Counted from the first letter of the stretch, positions 1-9,151 are shown. The stretch is DNA of 64,000 nucleotides from Sinisalibacter aestuarii (GCF_027923545.1 NZ_BROH01000002.1:310001-374000); one strand, 5' to 3'. Notes: a model not told the origin generated them from the sequence alone. Made by a program: numbers and translations.

Positions 1-1482
1 CTCGTTCAGAGTAGACCGGGCCACTTCGGCTTCCGCTTTGCAGCCTGCGAGCACCTCTTTCTTGGACGCGCTCATTCTCCGGGCCTCTTCAACGGCCTTG
101 GCCGCAGCCTCGGCAGCTTCCGCCACCTTTAGTTTGTCTTGTACCTTTCGCCACGCCTCAGTCGCGCCTCGGCGGGCGGCATCCGCAGCGCGTGCTGACT
201 TCAGATCAGTTTCCACGCGGGTCCGAGTTGTGGACAGGCTATTCAAGGCACCGACAGCATTACCGACAGCATCACTCGCGTTTCGGGCTGCAGTCTCGGC
301 CTCGGAGAACGCTTGCTTCAGATCCGCGGCGCTTTCGAGCTTGCCTGCAAACCGTTCAAGATCGGCGAGACGCACTTGGAGGGCCTCCCTCTCCCCTTCT
401 TTCCCCTCAGCCTTTTCGAGTTCCGACTTCGCCGCCAAATGATCTACTGAGGCGCGTTCTGCGGTCTCACTCGCCTCTTTGGCCATTGCCACCGCGCCAT
501 CGTGCTTGTTGCTTTCGTTTTGCCAGATCGCTTCCAAGTCTTGCGCTCCACGCGCTTTCTCTGCCTCGCGGACCCAGGCCGCGAGCGCGTCGATCTCAGG
601 GGTCTCCCTATCCAAAGCATCGTATGAGGTGCGTGCCGTCAAACAAGCCTTGAATAGGCCCTCGATCCGCCGGGCCTCGACAAGGGCTTCGTGCGCGGCT
701 TCGCGCGCGGCCATGGCCGCCTTTCGGGCGTTTTCCTTCTCTGCCAAGGTGCCTGCAGCCTCGACGAGGCCATATTCCAAGGCATCCAAGCTTTCAAAAC
801 CTTCCTCCGCTATCTGCAACACGGCAAGCTCGCGCTTCTGGCGGACTTCTTTCTCTGCCGCGTCCGCCTGGGCTTTCAGATGGGCGGCAAGCTCGCGATA
901 CAGGGAAACGTCGAACAGGTCCCGCAAAATAGCCCGGCGGGAATCGGTATTGGCAGCCAAGAAGGCCTCGAACTTTCCCTGTGGAAGGAGAACGATCTGG
1001 CGGAATTGCTCCAACCCGTAGCCCAATAGATCACCAATGACGCGCCCGACCTCTCCAAGTTTCTTCTCTGCCAGCACCTTGCCCGAGTTCTCTGGACTAA
1101 GTTCCTCAAATGGAACGCCGGTGGCGTCAAAGATCCAGGCTTCCGGGTTGTCCCAGGTTTCACCCTCACCGCGCTGCTTCGGGCGCGACTGGGCTGGGCG
1201 ACGGCGCACCAGATAGGTCTTCTCCCCGAGTTCGAACACAAACTCGACCTCTGTCGGCAGATCCGCCGCCGCATGGTCCGACCGAAGGGACTTCGCATCC
1301 TGTTCCGCGCGCGCGGGCTCACCGAACAGAGCGAAGGACATCGCCGAAAAGATTGTGGATTTGCCTGAACCGGTCGAACCGTAAACCCCAAATAACCCGG
1401 TGGAAATCGCCTCCCGGAAGTCTACCATTTCCCGCCCGGCATAGGGGCCGAATGCCTGCATCGAGAGCCGAACGGGTCTCAT
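1..1482 (-). CDS. sbcC: Exonuclease subunit SbcC (AAA/SMC-like ATPase), C-terminus outside window
   Basis: This is the ATPase arm of the SbcCD (Mre11-Rad50-like) nuclease, which processes DNA ends and hairpins. The frame is open for 494 residues from the ATG at 1482 to the window edge, so the C-terminal half is missing. The N-terminus has the Rad50/SMC pattern: a Walker A GSTGSGKS around residues 35-42 (Lys41), then a Q-loop-like LLPQGKFEAFL. After that comes a long Ala/Glu/Lys/Arg-rich stretch that reads as coiled coil. Its start overlaps the sbcD stop by an ATGA, so the two are translationally coupled. The identification is firm; only the missing end limits it. Confidence 0.93.
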   Translation of the reverse strand, partial: MRPVRLSMQAFGPYAGREMVDFREAISTGLFGVYGSTGSGKSTIFSAMSFALFGEPARAEQDAKSLRSDHAAADLPTEVEFVFELGEKTYLVRRRPAQSRPKQRGEGETWDNPEAWIFDATGVPFEELSPENSGKVLAEKKLGEVGRVIGDLLGYGLEQFRQIVLLPQGKFEAFLAANTDSRRAILRDLFDVSLYRELAAHLKAQADAAEKEVRQKRELAVLQIAEEGFESLDALEYGLVEAAGTLAEKENARKAAMAAREAAHEALVEARRIEGLFKACLTARTSYDALDRETPEIDALAAWVREAEKARGAQDLEAIWQNESNKHDGAVAMAKEASETAERASVDHLAAKSELEKAEGKEGEREALQVRLADLERFAGKLESAADLKQAFSEAETAARNASDAVGNAVGALNSLSTTRTRVETDLKSARAADAARRGATEAWRKVQDKLKVAEAAEAAAKAVEEARRMSASKKEVLAGCKAEAEVARSTLNE

Positions 1483-2618
1483 TGCGCGCCCTCCTTCGTC
1501 TTGACCGCATGCAAGGCGGCGGCAATGACCGTCGTTTCGCCCTCGTCGAGGCCGTTCCCCCGGACAGTTTCGAGAAAGCTCCCCACCATCTCGATCGGGC
1601 TCATCGCGGACACTTGCCCGCCAAGAGCCTTCACTTCCGACGCACGTTCCTCGCGGGCTAAGACAATTTGGCAAGCATTGGGGAACACCTCGCGCAAACG
1701 CTTCATAGGTTCGATCAACGGTGTTTGGTCCGTTAGGACCGCTCGGATGAAGTCGTTGGAACCTTCACCAGCGATGAGCTCGCCAAGCGTGCCTCGAAGC
1801 TCACGCACGCCCCGCGTGACAGTGAAGGGAATGGCCTCGATCGCGGCCACTCCCTGCCCATTCAGTTCGAGCAAGAGCATCGACTTCTGCGCCCCCGCCT
1901 CGTCGAAGCCAAACGCCAACGGCGACCCGGAATACCGGATATGCGCAGCTCCGACCTGCTGCGGGCGATGCAAATGACCAAGCGCCACGTAGTCGACACC
2001 GTCGAACACCGAGGCAGCGACCGTTTCAATCCCTCCCACCCGTGTCAGCGGGCGTTCCCCTTCACTCCCGGCGCCACCATCCACGAAGGCATGCGCAACG
2101 ACGACCCAGCGTGCTCCTTCAGGCACCTCGGCGCGCGCGGCCGCGACCTGGGCGCGAAGGACGTCTTCCGGCGAAGATATCCCCTCATCCTCAAAAGCTT
2201 CCCGCGCGGCATACTCGTAGGAAAAGGGCAGAGCCGAAATGGCAACCTCGCCGAATGCATCCTTCAGTAAAAGCGGTCGCTCAACCGCTTCTGCTCCACC
2301 TCGGATGAGGGCCCGATCGGGGTCGGACAAGATCGACATCGCGGCGATCCGCCCGCTCGAGTCATGGTTCCCCGCGATCATGACAATCGCGGCGTCGGTC
2401 TCTGCCACAACTCGGCGCAGAAACGCGTTGAACTGCTTCACCGCGCTTTCGGGTGGCGCGGCTCGGTCGAATACATCGCCCGCGACCACCAGGAGATCGA
2501 CGTCATTTGCAGCAGTTGCTGACACAATTTGATCGAGGATTTCGGCATGATCCGCCTCGAGGCTCAGGCCGAAGAATTGACGCCCGAGGTGGAGATCGGC
2601 AGTGTGCAGTATCTTCAT
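1479..2618 (-). CDS. sbcD: Exonuclease subunit SbcD (Mre11-like metallophosphoesterase)
   Basis: This is the nuclease subunit that partners SbcC. The calcineurin-like metal sites are plain: D8 and H10 in HTADLHLG, GD at 47-48 in VVAGDVFD, GNHD at 83-86, then VVAHAF and ALGHLHRP further on. At 379 residues it has the usual SbcD length, with a C-terminal capping part. It is the first gene of the leftward sbcD-sbcC operon. Its start lies only 37 bases from the divergent WYL regulator, so both share one promoter region. Unusually, the pair sits beside an integrase and that regulator instead of in a housekeeping setting. Confidence 0.94.
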   Translation of the reverse strand: MKILHTADLHLGRQFFGLSLEADHAEILDQIVSATAANDVDLLVVAGDVFDRAAPPESAVKQFNAFLRRVVAETDAAIVMIAGNHDSSGRIAAMSILSDPDRALIRGGAEAVERPLLLKDAFGEVAISALPFSYEYAAREAFEDEGISSPEDVLRAQVAAARAEVPEGARWVVVAHAFVDGGAGSEGERPLTRVGGIETVAASVFDGVDYVALGHLHRPQQVGAAHIRYSGSPLAFGFDEAGAQKSMLLLELNGQGVAAIEAIPFTVTRGVRELRGTLGELIAGEGSNDFIRAVLTDQTPLIEPMKRLREVFPNACQIVLAREERASEVKALGGQVSAMSPIEMVGSFLETVRGNGLDEGETTVIAAALHAVKTKEGAQ

Positions 2619-2624
2619 GGCCCA

Positions 2625-2660
2625 TCCATCTACTTAATACATGTATAATTAATAGATGGA
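2625..2660. promoter_or_regulatory. Divergent promoter/operator between sbcD and the WYL regulator
   Basis: The arms TCCATCTA (2625-2632) and TAGATGGA (2653-2660) form a perfect 8-base inverted repeat around a 20-base AT-rich spacer. The spacer holds a second 10-base palindrome, ATACATGTAT (2637-2646). A consensus -10 box, TATAAT, lies at 2644-2649 on the plus strand. Its start point would fall at about 2656, on the regulator's own ATG, which suggests a leaderless transcript. Operator function is inferred from symmetry and position. Confidence 0.5.
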
Positions 2661-3504
2661 CAAACCTCGCCGAGTCAATCATTTTGCACCCATGAACGTG
2701 AACGACCTCAAACACGCGCAACGCGAACGACTGCTTTTCCTGGATCGCTGCATGACCTGGCGCGGGGTCGCCAATCGGCGCGACCTCATGGACCGGTTCA
2801 ATATCTCGAACGCGCAAGCGGCAATTGACTTCCGGGTTTATCTTGACCGTAGTCCGACCCCACCAGTCTACGACACTCGAGAGAAACGTTACGTTTCCGC
2901 GCCAGGCCATGCTTCACTCGCGACTTCGGCGCTCAGTGAGGTGTTCGAAATTATCGACACTCACGTCGACGCGGTCCCCGCCCTATTACCCCAACCAGAC
3001 CGACAAACAGACCCACGCATCATCTCTCTGCTCTATCAGGGCATGATGGAAAGAGCCGCGCTCAACATCCGATACACGTCGATGTCTACCGGCGCGACTG
3101 ATGACCAGTGGATAGCGCCGACCCAGTTCACCAACGATGGTGAAAGCATCCACCTACGCGCCTGGAGCTTTCGCCATAAAGCGTACCGCGACTACCTGCC
3201 AATCCGCATTGAGGTGGACAGCAGCTTCCAACGACGAGCGCTCGAAGGGCCGTTGCCACGGGACGAGGATTGGCTCACGCTTGCACGGATCTGGCTGCGT
3301 CCGCACAGCGAGCTCTCTAATGATCAGGCCGAAGCGGTGCGACGTGAATTCGGCTTCGGCGGCCCGCTCCTGCTCTTAGAAACACGCAAGGCGATGGAAT
3401 TCTACTTCGACCGCCGTTGGCGGATCGGAGCGCCAGGCACGCGGCTTGAGCGCGCGCGGACGGAGTATGTCCCTATCACGACTGAAACTGTGGAGAACGC
3501 ATAG
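2656..3504 (+). CDS. WYL-domain transcriptional regulator, BrxR/CapW-like
   Basis: The protein has 282 residues. The N-terminal winged-helix region (about 19-63) contains RERLLFLDRCMTWRG and a DLMDRFNISNAQAAIDF recognition helix. A WYL core follows (about 125-190) with HLRAWSFRHKAYRDYLPIRI at 166-185, then a WCX-like C-terminal part. This layout and wording match the BrxR/CapW repressors that control BREX, CBASS and other defence loci. The first ATG has no ribosome-binding site but fits a leaderless start; an alternative ATG is at 2692. It probably represses itself and the divergent sbcDC through the palindrome between them. The ligand is unknown; nucleic-acid ligands are suspected for the family. 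Confidence 0.8.
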   Translation: MDKPRRVNHFAPMNVNDLKHAQRERLLFLDRCMTWRGVANRRDLMDRFNISNAQAAIDFRVYLDRSPTPPVYDTREKRYVSAPGHASLATSALSEVFEIIDTHVDAVPALLPQPDRQTDPRIISLLYQGMMERAALNIRYTSMSTGATDDQWIAPTQFTNDGESIHLRAWSFRHKAYRDYLPIRIEVDSSFQRRALEGPLPRDEDWLTLARIWLRPHSELSNDQAEAVRREFGFGGPLLLLETRKAMEFYFDRRWRIGAPGTRLERARTEYVPITTETVENA

Positions 3505-3723
3505 CCCGAACATTTGATCGCCGCGAATACCTCAATGGTTGTTCGTATCCAGTAGCTGAGGGAAACGCCGAGACATGTTCCCAATCCCAAGGCATTGCCC
3601 CGCCAGCCCCGATGCCATGATCAAGGGCACCAGCTTCTGCTGGGACGAAATAGCAGATCGGAGTGTCTTCCGCGACAACTTTGACGTGTATGCCAGAACC
3701 CCGCGGCAGATCGAGAGTCCGGG

Positions 3724-4671
3724 CTACGCCGCCAACAAATCCCGCTCCAGCTTCTCAAACATCGACACATCTTCCTCTGCGTTCTCGAACAGGTGGCCGT
3801 AGACGTCCATTGTCATCGTGATCGAGGCATGGCCGAGCAGGGTCTGGATCTTCTTGGGGTTCCAACCCTGCTCGATGAAGAGCGAGGCTGCCGCGTGCCT
3901 CAGCGCATGGATACCGAACTTCGCGTTTCCATCTTCGTCGACGATGCCGTTCTTAACGAGCATCGGCTTGAACACCCGGTTGTAGATGTTCGAGTAGTTC
4001 TGAACCTTGCCGACCGAGTTTGGAAACACGAGGCCGAGGTCGCTCTTCGGAGCGCTCTTCTCCCAGTCCTTGAGTGTGTTGACGACAATTGGCGCCATAG
4101 GGATCTCCCGTGCCCCTGCCCTGCTCTTCGGCAGCCCGATCTCGCAATACTCGTCAGCGCGCTGGAAGACGCGAATGACCTTTCGGTCGAAGTCGATCGC
4201 CTCCCAGGTGAGGCCCCGCAATTCGGAGATCCGCATGCCCGTGAAGATCGCCGTCACGAACATCGCGCGGTGAGAAGCCGGCGCGTTGTCGATGATAGTG
4301 CGGATCTCGTCCTTGGTCGGGATCTCGATACGCTTGGCGTCGCGGCGTGAACCACGTTTCACTTTCACCTCGGCCGCGACGTTGTGAGTGGCCCACTCAC
4401 GCTCGACAGCCTCGGAGAGTATGGCGCGCAGGCTGACCATGATCTTCTTCACCAGGGCACGTGACACTCCCTCATCGATCAACTCGTCCATGAAATCCCG
4501 CACATCGCTCCGGGTCAGCTCGTTGAGCAGAAGATCACCTATCTTCGGTTCAATGTGGATCCTCGCATGGCTGCGATACGCCTTCAGCGTCGAGCGCTCG
4601 AGCTCGTTGCGCTCGCAGGTCCGCAGCCAGCTGGCGCAGGCGTCGGAGACGGATTTCGGGGGCTTGCTCAT
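3724..4671 (-). CDS. Tyrosine site-specific recombinase (integrase)
   Basis: This is a 315-residue phage-type integrase. It has an N-terminal SAM-like core-binding domain (about 5-100) and a C-terminal catalytic domain with all expected residues: R147 in GMRISELRGL, K182, H255 and R258 in HALRHAAAS, H281 in LLGHASI, and the nucleophile Y291 in MDVYGH. It is an intact enzyme of integrative elements and marks this region as mobile. It has no adjacent excisionase that I can recognise. The nearest tRNA gene in the window (tRNA-Phe, 30.05 kb) is far away, so the element it belongs to may extend left of the window. Confidence 0.92.
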   Translation of the reverse strand: MSKPPKSVSDACASWLRTCERNELERSTLKAYRSHARIHIEPKIGDLLLNELTRSDVRDFMDELIDEGVSRALVKKIMVSLRAILSEAVEREWATHNVAAEVKVKRGSRRDAKRIEIPTKDEIRTIIDNAPASHRAMFVTAIFTGMRISELRGLTWEAIDFDRKVIRVFQRADEYCEIGLPKSRAGAREIPMAPIVVNTLKDWEKSAPKSDLGLVFPNSVGKVQNYSNIYNRVFKPMLVKNGIVDEDGNAKFGIHALRHAAASLFIEQGWNPKKIQTLLGHASITMTMDVYGHLFENAEEDVSMFEKLERDLLAA

Positions 4672-4930
4672 ATGGTTCAGACCTCATCATAGCTTCTGGA
4701 CACATTATAGCAGACGTGGGCACGTCCGTCGGGCAGATTCCGCTCGCGTCCATGAGAAAGTTTAGCCTTATCATGGCATTACTAGGACATCTTGCGCTTC
4801 GCTCGAAGGCTGGTCAGGTTCCGACCCCCGTGCTAATCCCTCAGGAAAGCCGGCAGGTAATGACGTTTCGAGCACCAGAAGAGAAACTCGTTTACGTTGC
4901 TACAACACAAACGCACTGATTGAGGCCGAA

Positions 4931-5671
4931 ATGATCTACTACGTTCTACTCACACACGGTGCGAAACCGACGGGTAACATTGCGGATCACCCAGCGGGCC
5001 GACAGCAGGTCAACAATCTCAGAGGATATTGGAATGGACTTTATCCGGGGACGAAACCCCCGCGCTTCGTTCACGATTATTGCCGCAAGGTATCGGGCCT
5101 CTCGACGCTCCCAAACCTGGCCCGTGAACTCGAGAGGATATTGACTGCAGGGCAAGGGGCTATCTTGATGGACAACGTTGGGCGGCTCTTCGCGGCATGT
5201 GAGCGAGATAGTCGTTACGGGCTCATGGCGGAACTGCTCGCGTATCGGGACCATTTCGGGGGCTTGCGGCAACGCGGATTGCTTTCGAAGTTGACCGACA
5301 TCGAACTCGAACTTCTTCGAAATGGAGTGATAGGGGCACGCTACTCAAACCGAGCAGCACGTCAGAGACACCGTTTGAGCGAAGAAGAACGGCGAGCGCA
5401 GACCGAGAATGCCACGCATGCCAGCCGGATTGCTAGGGGAAACGCAGCTGATAAGAAAGCACGTGAGCTCTACGCCGTCCGCGACGTGCTGACAGAGGTG
5501 CACGAGAAGCCCACGCTCAAGATGATCGCTGATGAGGCCAACCACCGGGGCCTGACGACGACGCGGGGCGGCCCCTGGTCGTCGTCAACAGTGGGGCGAA
5601 CGCTGAAACGTCTCGAAGAAACGACGCAAACTGAGAGCACGACACACGATGAAACTCAGGAAGAGCGCTGA
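4931..5671 (+). CDS. Degenerate resolvase-like protein with recombinase-type C-terminal segment
   Basis: The 246-residue protein is not a clear family member. The C-terminal third reads IADEANHRGLTTTRGGPWSSSTVGRTLKRL (quoted in part), which closely follows the Recombinase-domain pattern of large serine recombinases. The middle part, LERILTAGQGAILMDNVGRLF, resembles the resolvase strand around the usual DRLSR. The N-terminal catalytic Ser and its Y-R-S context are not visible. It may therefore be an inactive DNA-binding relative or an accessory factor of the neighbouring integrase, with which it is divergent (259 bases apart). The region 4672-4930 between them shows no other convincing gene. 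Confidence 0.45.
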   Translation: MIYYVLLTHGAKPTGNIADHPAGRQQVNNLRGYWNGLYPGTKPPRFVHDYCRKVSGLSTLPNLARELERILTAGQGAILMDNVGRLFAACERDSRYGLMAELLAYRDHFGGLRQRGLLSKLTDIELELLRNGVIGARYSNRAARQRHRLSEEERRAQTENATHASRIARGNAADKKARELYAVRDVLTEVHEKPTLKMIADEANHRGLTTTRGGPWSSSTVGRTLKRLEETTQTESTTHDETQEER

Positions 5672-6317
5672 GGCTGGCTGAGAGCGTCGCTGGTCGCGTC
5701 CGAAGCTTTCCGTGAGTGCATGTCTATCCCGAGAGCTGGAGCCAACCAGGGGCGAATTCTGAGACACCCAGTCTGGAAAGCGTCGGGTGATACCAAAGAT
5801 CTCGTCACGATCATCTCTGTTCAGAAGAGGATGAGCGACATACGTCCCATGCAAGGATCTGATCAGACTGAAAGCCTCTCGGGTTTGAATTCATGCACCC
5901 TACCCGGGAGACCTTGGAGTGAAGAGCCTGGGGAAGGATCAAGACAGGTTGAAGTGGACCATGAGATGAGCGATCGCCATGCACGGAGGATTTTCAATCG
6001 CCTTGCTTGCTTAATTTAGAATCTTAAAGAAGTAGTAGATTGATGTATATTGAAGCTATTAGGGAGCGCGTTCCGGCGCTCTGCCCTGGCCACGTCGTCA
6101 CAAGGCACCCAACCCAGACGACAAAGGGAGATCGACGTCCCTGCCATGCGCTGTAGACGCTCGTCCACGCAGGGCGCGAAACTCGAGATAAGTTGCCAGG
6201 ATTGGCTCAACTCATGATGCCGGGCCTCATGGACGAACGCCCGAGCAGGAAGCCCGCACACGATATTCCGAGCGCAGGCTTCAAACACATCATGCTTTCC
6301 TCGAGCCGAATGGCCGC
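5672..6317. other. Gap without a supported gene
   Basis: These 646 bases contain only short open frames with no recognisable motifs. A 90-codon minus-strand frame at 6016-6288 has a chance HEARH string but no family context. The segment around 6000-6060 is AT-rich. A 14-base match to the tRNA-Phe anticodon region lies at 5986-5999 and is described separately. The gap may be an element junction or decayed DNA. Confidence 0.4.
5986..5999. repeat. 14-base direct repeat of the tRNA-Phe anticodon segment (possible att core)
   Basis: GAGGATTTTCAATC here is identical and in the same orientation to 30085-30098, inside the tRNA-Phe gene (complement of the anticodon arm). Tyrosine integrases often cross over in anticodon loops. 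However, the rest of the tRNA 3' half is not found to the left of this copy, so the att reading is tentative. Confidence 0.35.
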
Positions 6318-7607
6318 TCAGCTACGCCACGCGTGAGTGAGCCCCTTGAGCGCCGTGTCGAAGCGACGGTTGAGATCAACATAGGACAACAGGCGCCCCT
6401 TCTTCCCGAGTTTTGTCGGTCGCGTTCGGCTCTTGCCTGACACCTGTTGCGCCCGGTTCACGGCCTCGATCGACCGGTGCAGGCGATCGAGCGCATACAC
6501 GCCACAGCACCCGAACACTGACCGCTCCGTAACTTTCACGGAGAATGGCAGGCGTTCGGTGTCACACACGTTGCCGATCGTAGGCAGGTAGAACTCGAAG
6601 AATGCCTGCCGGATCGCCTCGAACTTGAAGCCGTAGAGGTCGCCGACAGTGGCCAAGCCAACCGCGCCATGCCCACCCGTCTCGTCGGCGTCTCCTTGCA
6701 GGGTGACTTCCAGCCGAGCTCGGCGCTTGGCCGGCACGAGTTGTTCTGCATCACCGGTCTTCGGATCTCGCTTGTCGGTTGTCTTGTCCATGGACTTCAG
6801 CACTACGTGGAAGCCGCGAGCTCCGATCCAGAAAGTCCGATCCACCGGCGGCTGATGATAGGTGCTACGTTCGAGCGCCGGCCAATAGCTCTCATCTACT
6901 CCCAGCCTCATCAACTGAGCCAGGTTGACAGGCGCTCGACCCAATCGGTCTTGGACAACGAATGTCACGCCGGAGCCCCCATGTGCTCTTCCAAATGAAC
7001 GAGGGCGGCAGCCTTCCTTCTCAGTCAACGCAGGATGTGGCCTGAGATGACGGCGCGTCAGGTCCACCATTTGCCAACGTAGCCGATTTTGCTCGCGTTC
7101 GCTCAGTCGGGATGAACCTCGTACATAGAAATCGACTGAAATCTCGACACCGGCCACTTCAAGCAGGTCGACGGAGTCGACGCCGCACTCGTATCGGCCC
7201 ACGGTCTGCTCCAACAGCGGCTTGAAATCCGTCGGCTCAGGGTCTTGGAACCGCAGGACGAATTGGTTTCCCGTGTATCCCGTTTCCCGGTTCGGACCGA
7301 ACACGTAGACGGAGTAGGCACCGCCCTGCATGCCCAGACACTTGCTGACAGCCCTCTGGATATTGATCGCCTGGTGGAGCCCAGGGGTCACGAGGCGAAT
7401 CTCGATCCAGTCTATTGCGGCCTTCGCCCGATACGCGCTCAAGTCGATATCAGGGTGCAAGACCAAGCGTTGTGCGAGAACCGGTTGGGGTTTTCGGCCG
7501 GTCCTGCCTGTGTAGGGCTGGGCATCATATGTGACAGACAACGGCGCGGCGGTGTCCGGCCACTCAGGAGGCTCGAGAAAGGCGAGGGAAATGTCGAACC
7601 TGCTCAT
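6318..7607 (-). CDS. Uncharacterised island protein, possibly a Rep-type replication initiator
   Basis: I do not recognise this 429-residue protein with certainty. Two segments hint at the replication-initiation-factor (Rep_trans-like) layout: an early IDWIEIRLVTPG and a later RARLEVTLQGD, followed by an aromatic-rich stretch (FEAIRQAFFEFYLPT). The C-terminus is basic (SGKSRTRPTKLGKKGR). No Walker motif, signal peptide or membrane helix is visible. Its start overlaps the stop of the upstream 159-residue gene by four bases, so they are co-translated. The context beside an integrase favours a mobile-element role, but this is inference. Confidence 0.45.
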   Translation of the reverse strand: MSRFDISLAFLEPPEWPDTAAPLSVTYDAQPYTGRTGRKPQPVLAQRLVLHPDIDLSAYRAKAAIDWIEIRLVTPGLHQAINIQRAVSKCLGMQGGAYSVYVFGPNRETGYTGNQFVLRFQDPEPTDFKPLLEQTVGRYECGVDSVDLLEVAGVEISVDFYVRGSSRLSEREQNRLRWQMVDLTRRHLRPHPALTEKEGCRPRSFGRAHGGSGVTFVVQDRLGRAPVNLAQLMRLGVDESYWPALERSTYHQPPVDRTFWIGARGFHVVLKSMDKTTDKRDPKTGDAEQLVPAKRRARLEVTLQGDADETGGHGAVGLATVGDLYGFKFEAIRQAFFEFYLPTIGNVCDTERLPFSVKVTERSVFGCCGVYALDRLHRSIEAVNRAQQVSGKSRTRPTKLGKKGRLLSYVDLNRRFDTALKGLTHAWRS

Positions 7608-8083
7608 TTCAGCAGCCCCTCATCGGATTGCGGACCAGACTCAGGCGTGGTCAGGCGGCGTGGGCGGTTGGCGCGCCAAAGATTAATACGCTCCAAACGC
7701 ACTTCGCGGCTGACAACCAGCCTTACTGGTATTGGGGGAATACCTTCGGCGGAGTCCAACAAGCGATCACGTCTGTCACGCCCAGAATTCACCCAGTCTT
7801 CATAAAACGACCAATAGTCTTCGGGAAGGGCTGCAAGCAGGCGCCTTTCTTCTACTGGCAGATCAATCGAGAGCTCGATGATGCATTGGAGCAGAACGGC
7901 TCTGGTCGACTGAACGAGCGCTATGCGTTGGAAATGTCTGAACCAGTATGGGTCTTCGCCGTTTGGATCTTCTTGTTCCAAGATCCATTGGTGTCCATCG
8001 TGGCTCAGGCGTATTTCCGGTTCGATTTCCAGGTAGAACAGTACTTCGTGATCCCGGTTCATTGGGCGTATGTATCTGGCCAT
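7604..8083 (-). CDS. Hypothetical protein, 159 aa
   Basis: No family is recognised. The sequence is acidic in the middle (ILEQEDPNGEDPYWFRHFQRIA) and basic toward the end (VRLERINLWRANRPRRL). There is a helical, leucine-rich central part and no signal peptide or membrane segment. It is reported as a gene because its stop overlaps the next start by ATGA and it is co-oriented with its neighbours, which is the usual picture of a real short operon. It may work with the possible Rep-like protein downstream. Confidence 0.55.
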   Translation of the reverse strand: MARYIRPMNRDHEVLFYLEIEPEIRLSHDGHQWILEQEDPNGEDPYWFRHFQRIALVQSTRAVLLQCIIELSIDLPVEERRLLAALPEDYWSFYEDWVNSGRDRRDRLLDSAEGIPPIPVRLVVSREVRLERINLWRANRPRRLTTPESGPQSDEGLLK

Positions 8084-8176
8084 TGGGCAAATCTCCTTCG
8101 TTCACGAAATCGATTTCGTGTTGCTTCGGTTGATGGGGTCTTTGGGAACGGAGCGGCTCGGAGCCGCTTCGGGTAG

Positions 8177-9151
8177 TTAGGCTTGGTGTTCTCGCGCCCG
8201 GCGGTTAAGCTCGTCCCGCGGCACGCGACGCCAGTCCACGCCGCGGACGCGGGTCCACCGGCCTTCCGGTGTCGGACGTCGCCATTCGGGGAAGTGCATG
8301 CGCTGCAGGGCAGCGAGGGCTTCATCGAAGCTTTCGAACTCCCGTTCGGCCCCGTCGCTGTCGACCAGGTACTTTCCGTCGCGTTTCACTCCAGGATGAA
8401 AGATGCTGCCGTCCTTCGCGATCGGCACGAAGGCGACCTCCCCCATGCCCTTGTCGGCCTCGACGATTGATGGAGTGTCATCCTGCTCCTTCCAGATCGA
8501 TGGGTAGTAGTCCTTCTGAACCGACAACCACGAGGCTGCTTCAGCCGCCTCGATCTTCAGCTGTGTTCCCTCGATCTCTTTGGATTGACCTGCCAATTTG
8601 TTCTTGATCGTCTGCAACGCCCTACCGGACAGGACTGACAGCTCTTCAGCCGACAAAGGCTGACCGTTGTCGAGCTTCCAACGCGCCAGCGATTTGTGGA
8701 TCACTTTCAACAAGCGCTCGTCATCGAGCTTCCAGGTCTCGGCCGGCAAGATTGCAAGCAATTGTTCCGCAGTGCGGATTTGCCCGGCAAGAACTTGGCG
8801 GCGTTTCTCGTCGTCCCGGGTTTGAGTCAGGACAACCCCGAAGTCGCAGTAAGCGGTCAGATCATGCAGAAGCTGCCCGAGCCGCGTCTCGGAGAAGATG
8901 AGACCGAAGTTGTCATCGAGGTGCTCACGCCAGCCATGTTTGGAAATGTCACCGTCGGGCAACGCGTACCCGATCATTGTGTTGAATCCGATGGTCGCCG
9001 TTTCAGTCCCGAAGAAGATCTCGCTCAACTGGTGCATCTTCTCGAGAGATTCAATCATACCATCTTCGAAGAAGCCTTCGTTTCCGAAGGTATCTATGAA
9101 CTCGGATATGCGACCCTCGACTTCCTCATGGATGCCTTCTGAAAGTGTCAT
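8177..9151 (-). CDS. Hypothetical protein, 324 aa, with a possible helix-turn-helix
   Basis: No family is recognised. I place the start at 9151 because AGAGGA sits five to six bases before that ATG; an in-frame start 24 codons upstream has no such site. The N-terminal half is acidic. Around two thirds along, LSAEELSVLSGRALQTIKNKLAG looks like a helix-turn-helix of the regulator/excisionase sort. The C-terminus is Arg- and Trp-rich (EWRRPTPEGRWTRVRGVDWRR), which suggests nucleic-acid contact. It is the first gene of the leftward three-gene group, 93 bases ahead of the next. Confidence 0.55.
   Translation of the reverse strand: MTLSEGIHEEVEGRISEFIDTFGNEGFFEDGMIESLEKMHQLSEIFFGTETATIGFNTMIGYALPDGDISKHGWREHLDDNFGLIFSETRLGQLLHDLTAYCDFGVVLTQTRDDEKRRQVLAGQIRTAEQLLAILPAETWKLDDERLLKVIHKSLARWKLDNGQPLSAEELSVLSGRALQTIKNKLAGQSKEIEGTQLKIEAAEAASWLSVQKDYYPSIWKEQDDTPSIVEADKGMGEVAFVPIAKDGSIFHPGVKRDGKYLVDSDGAEREFESFDEALAALQRMHFPEWRRPTPEGRWTRVRGVDWRRVPRDELNRRAREHQA

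Noticed and set aside
6016-6288. A 90-codon minus-strand frame with an HEARH string resembling an HExxH protease motif
   Set aside because: There is no supporting context from the ImmA/IrrE or other metalloprotease families, and no ribosome-binding site or coupling.
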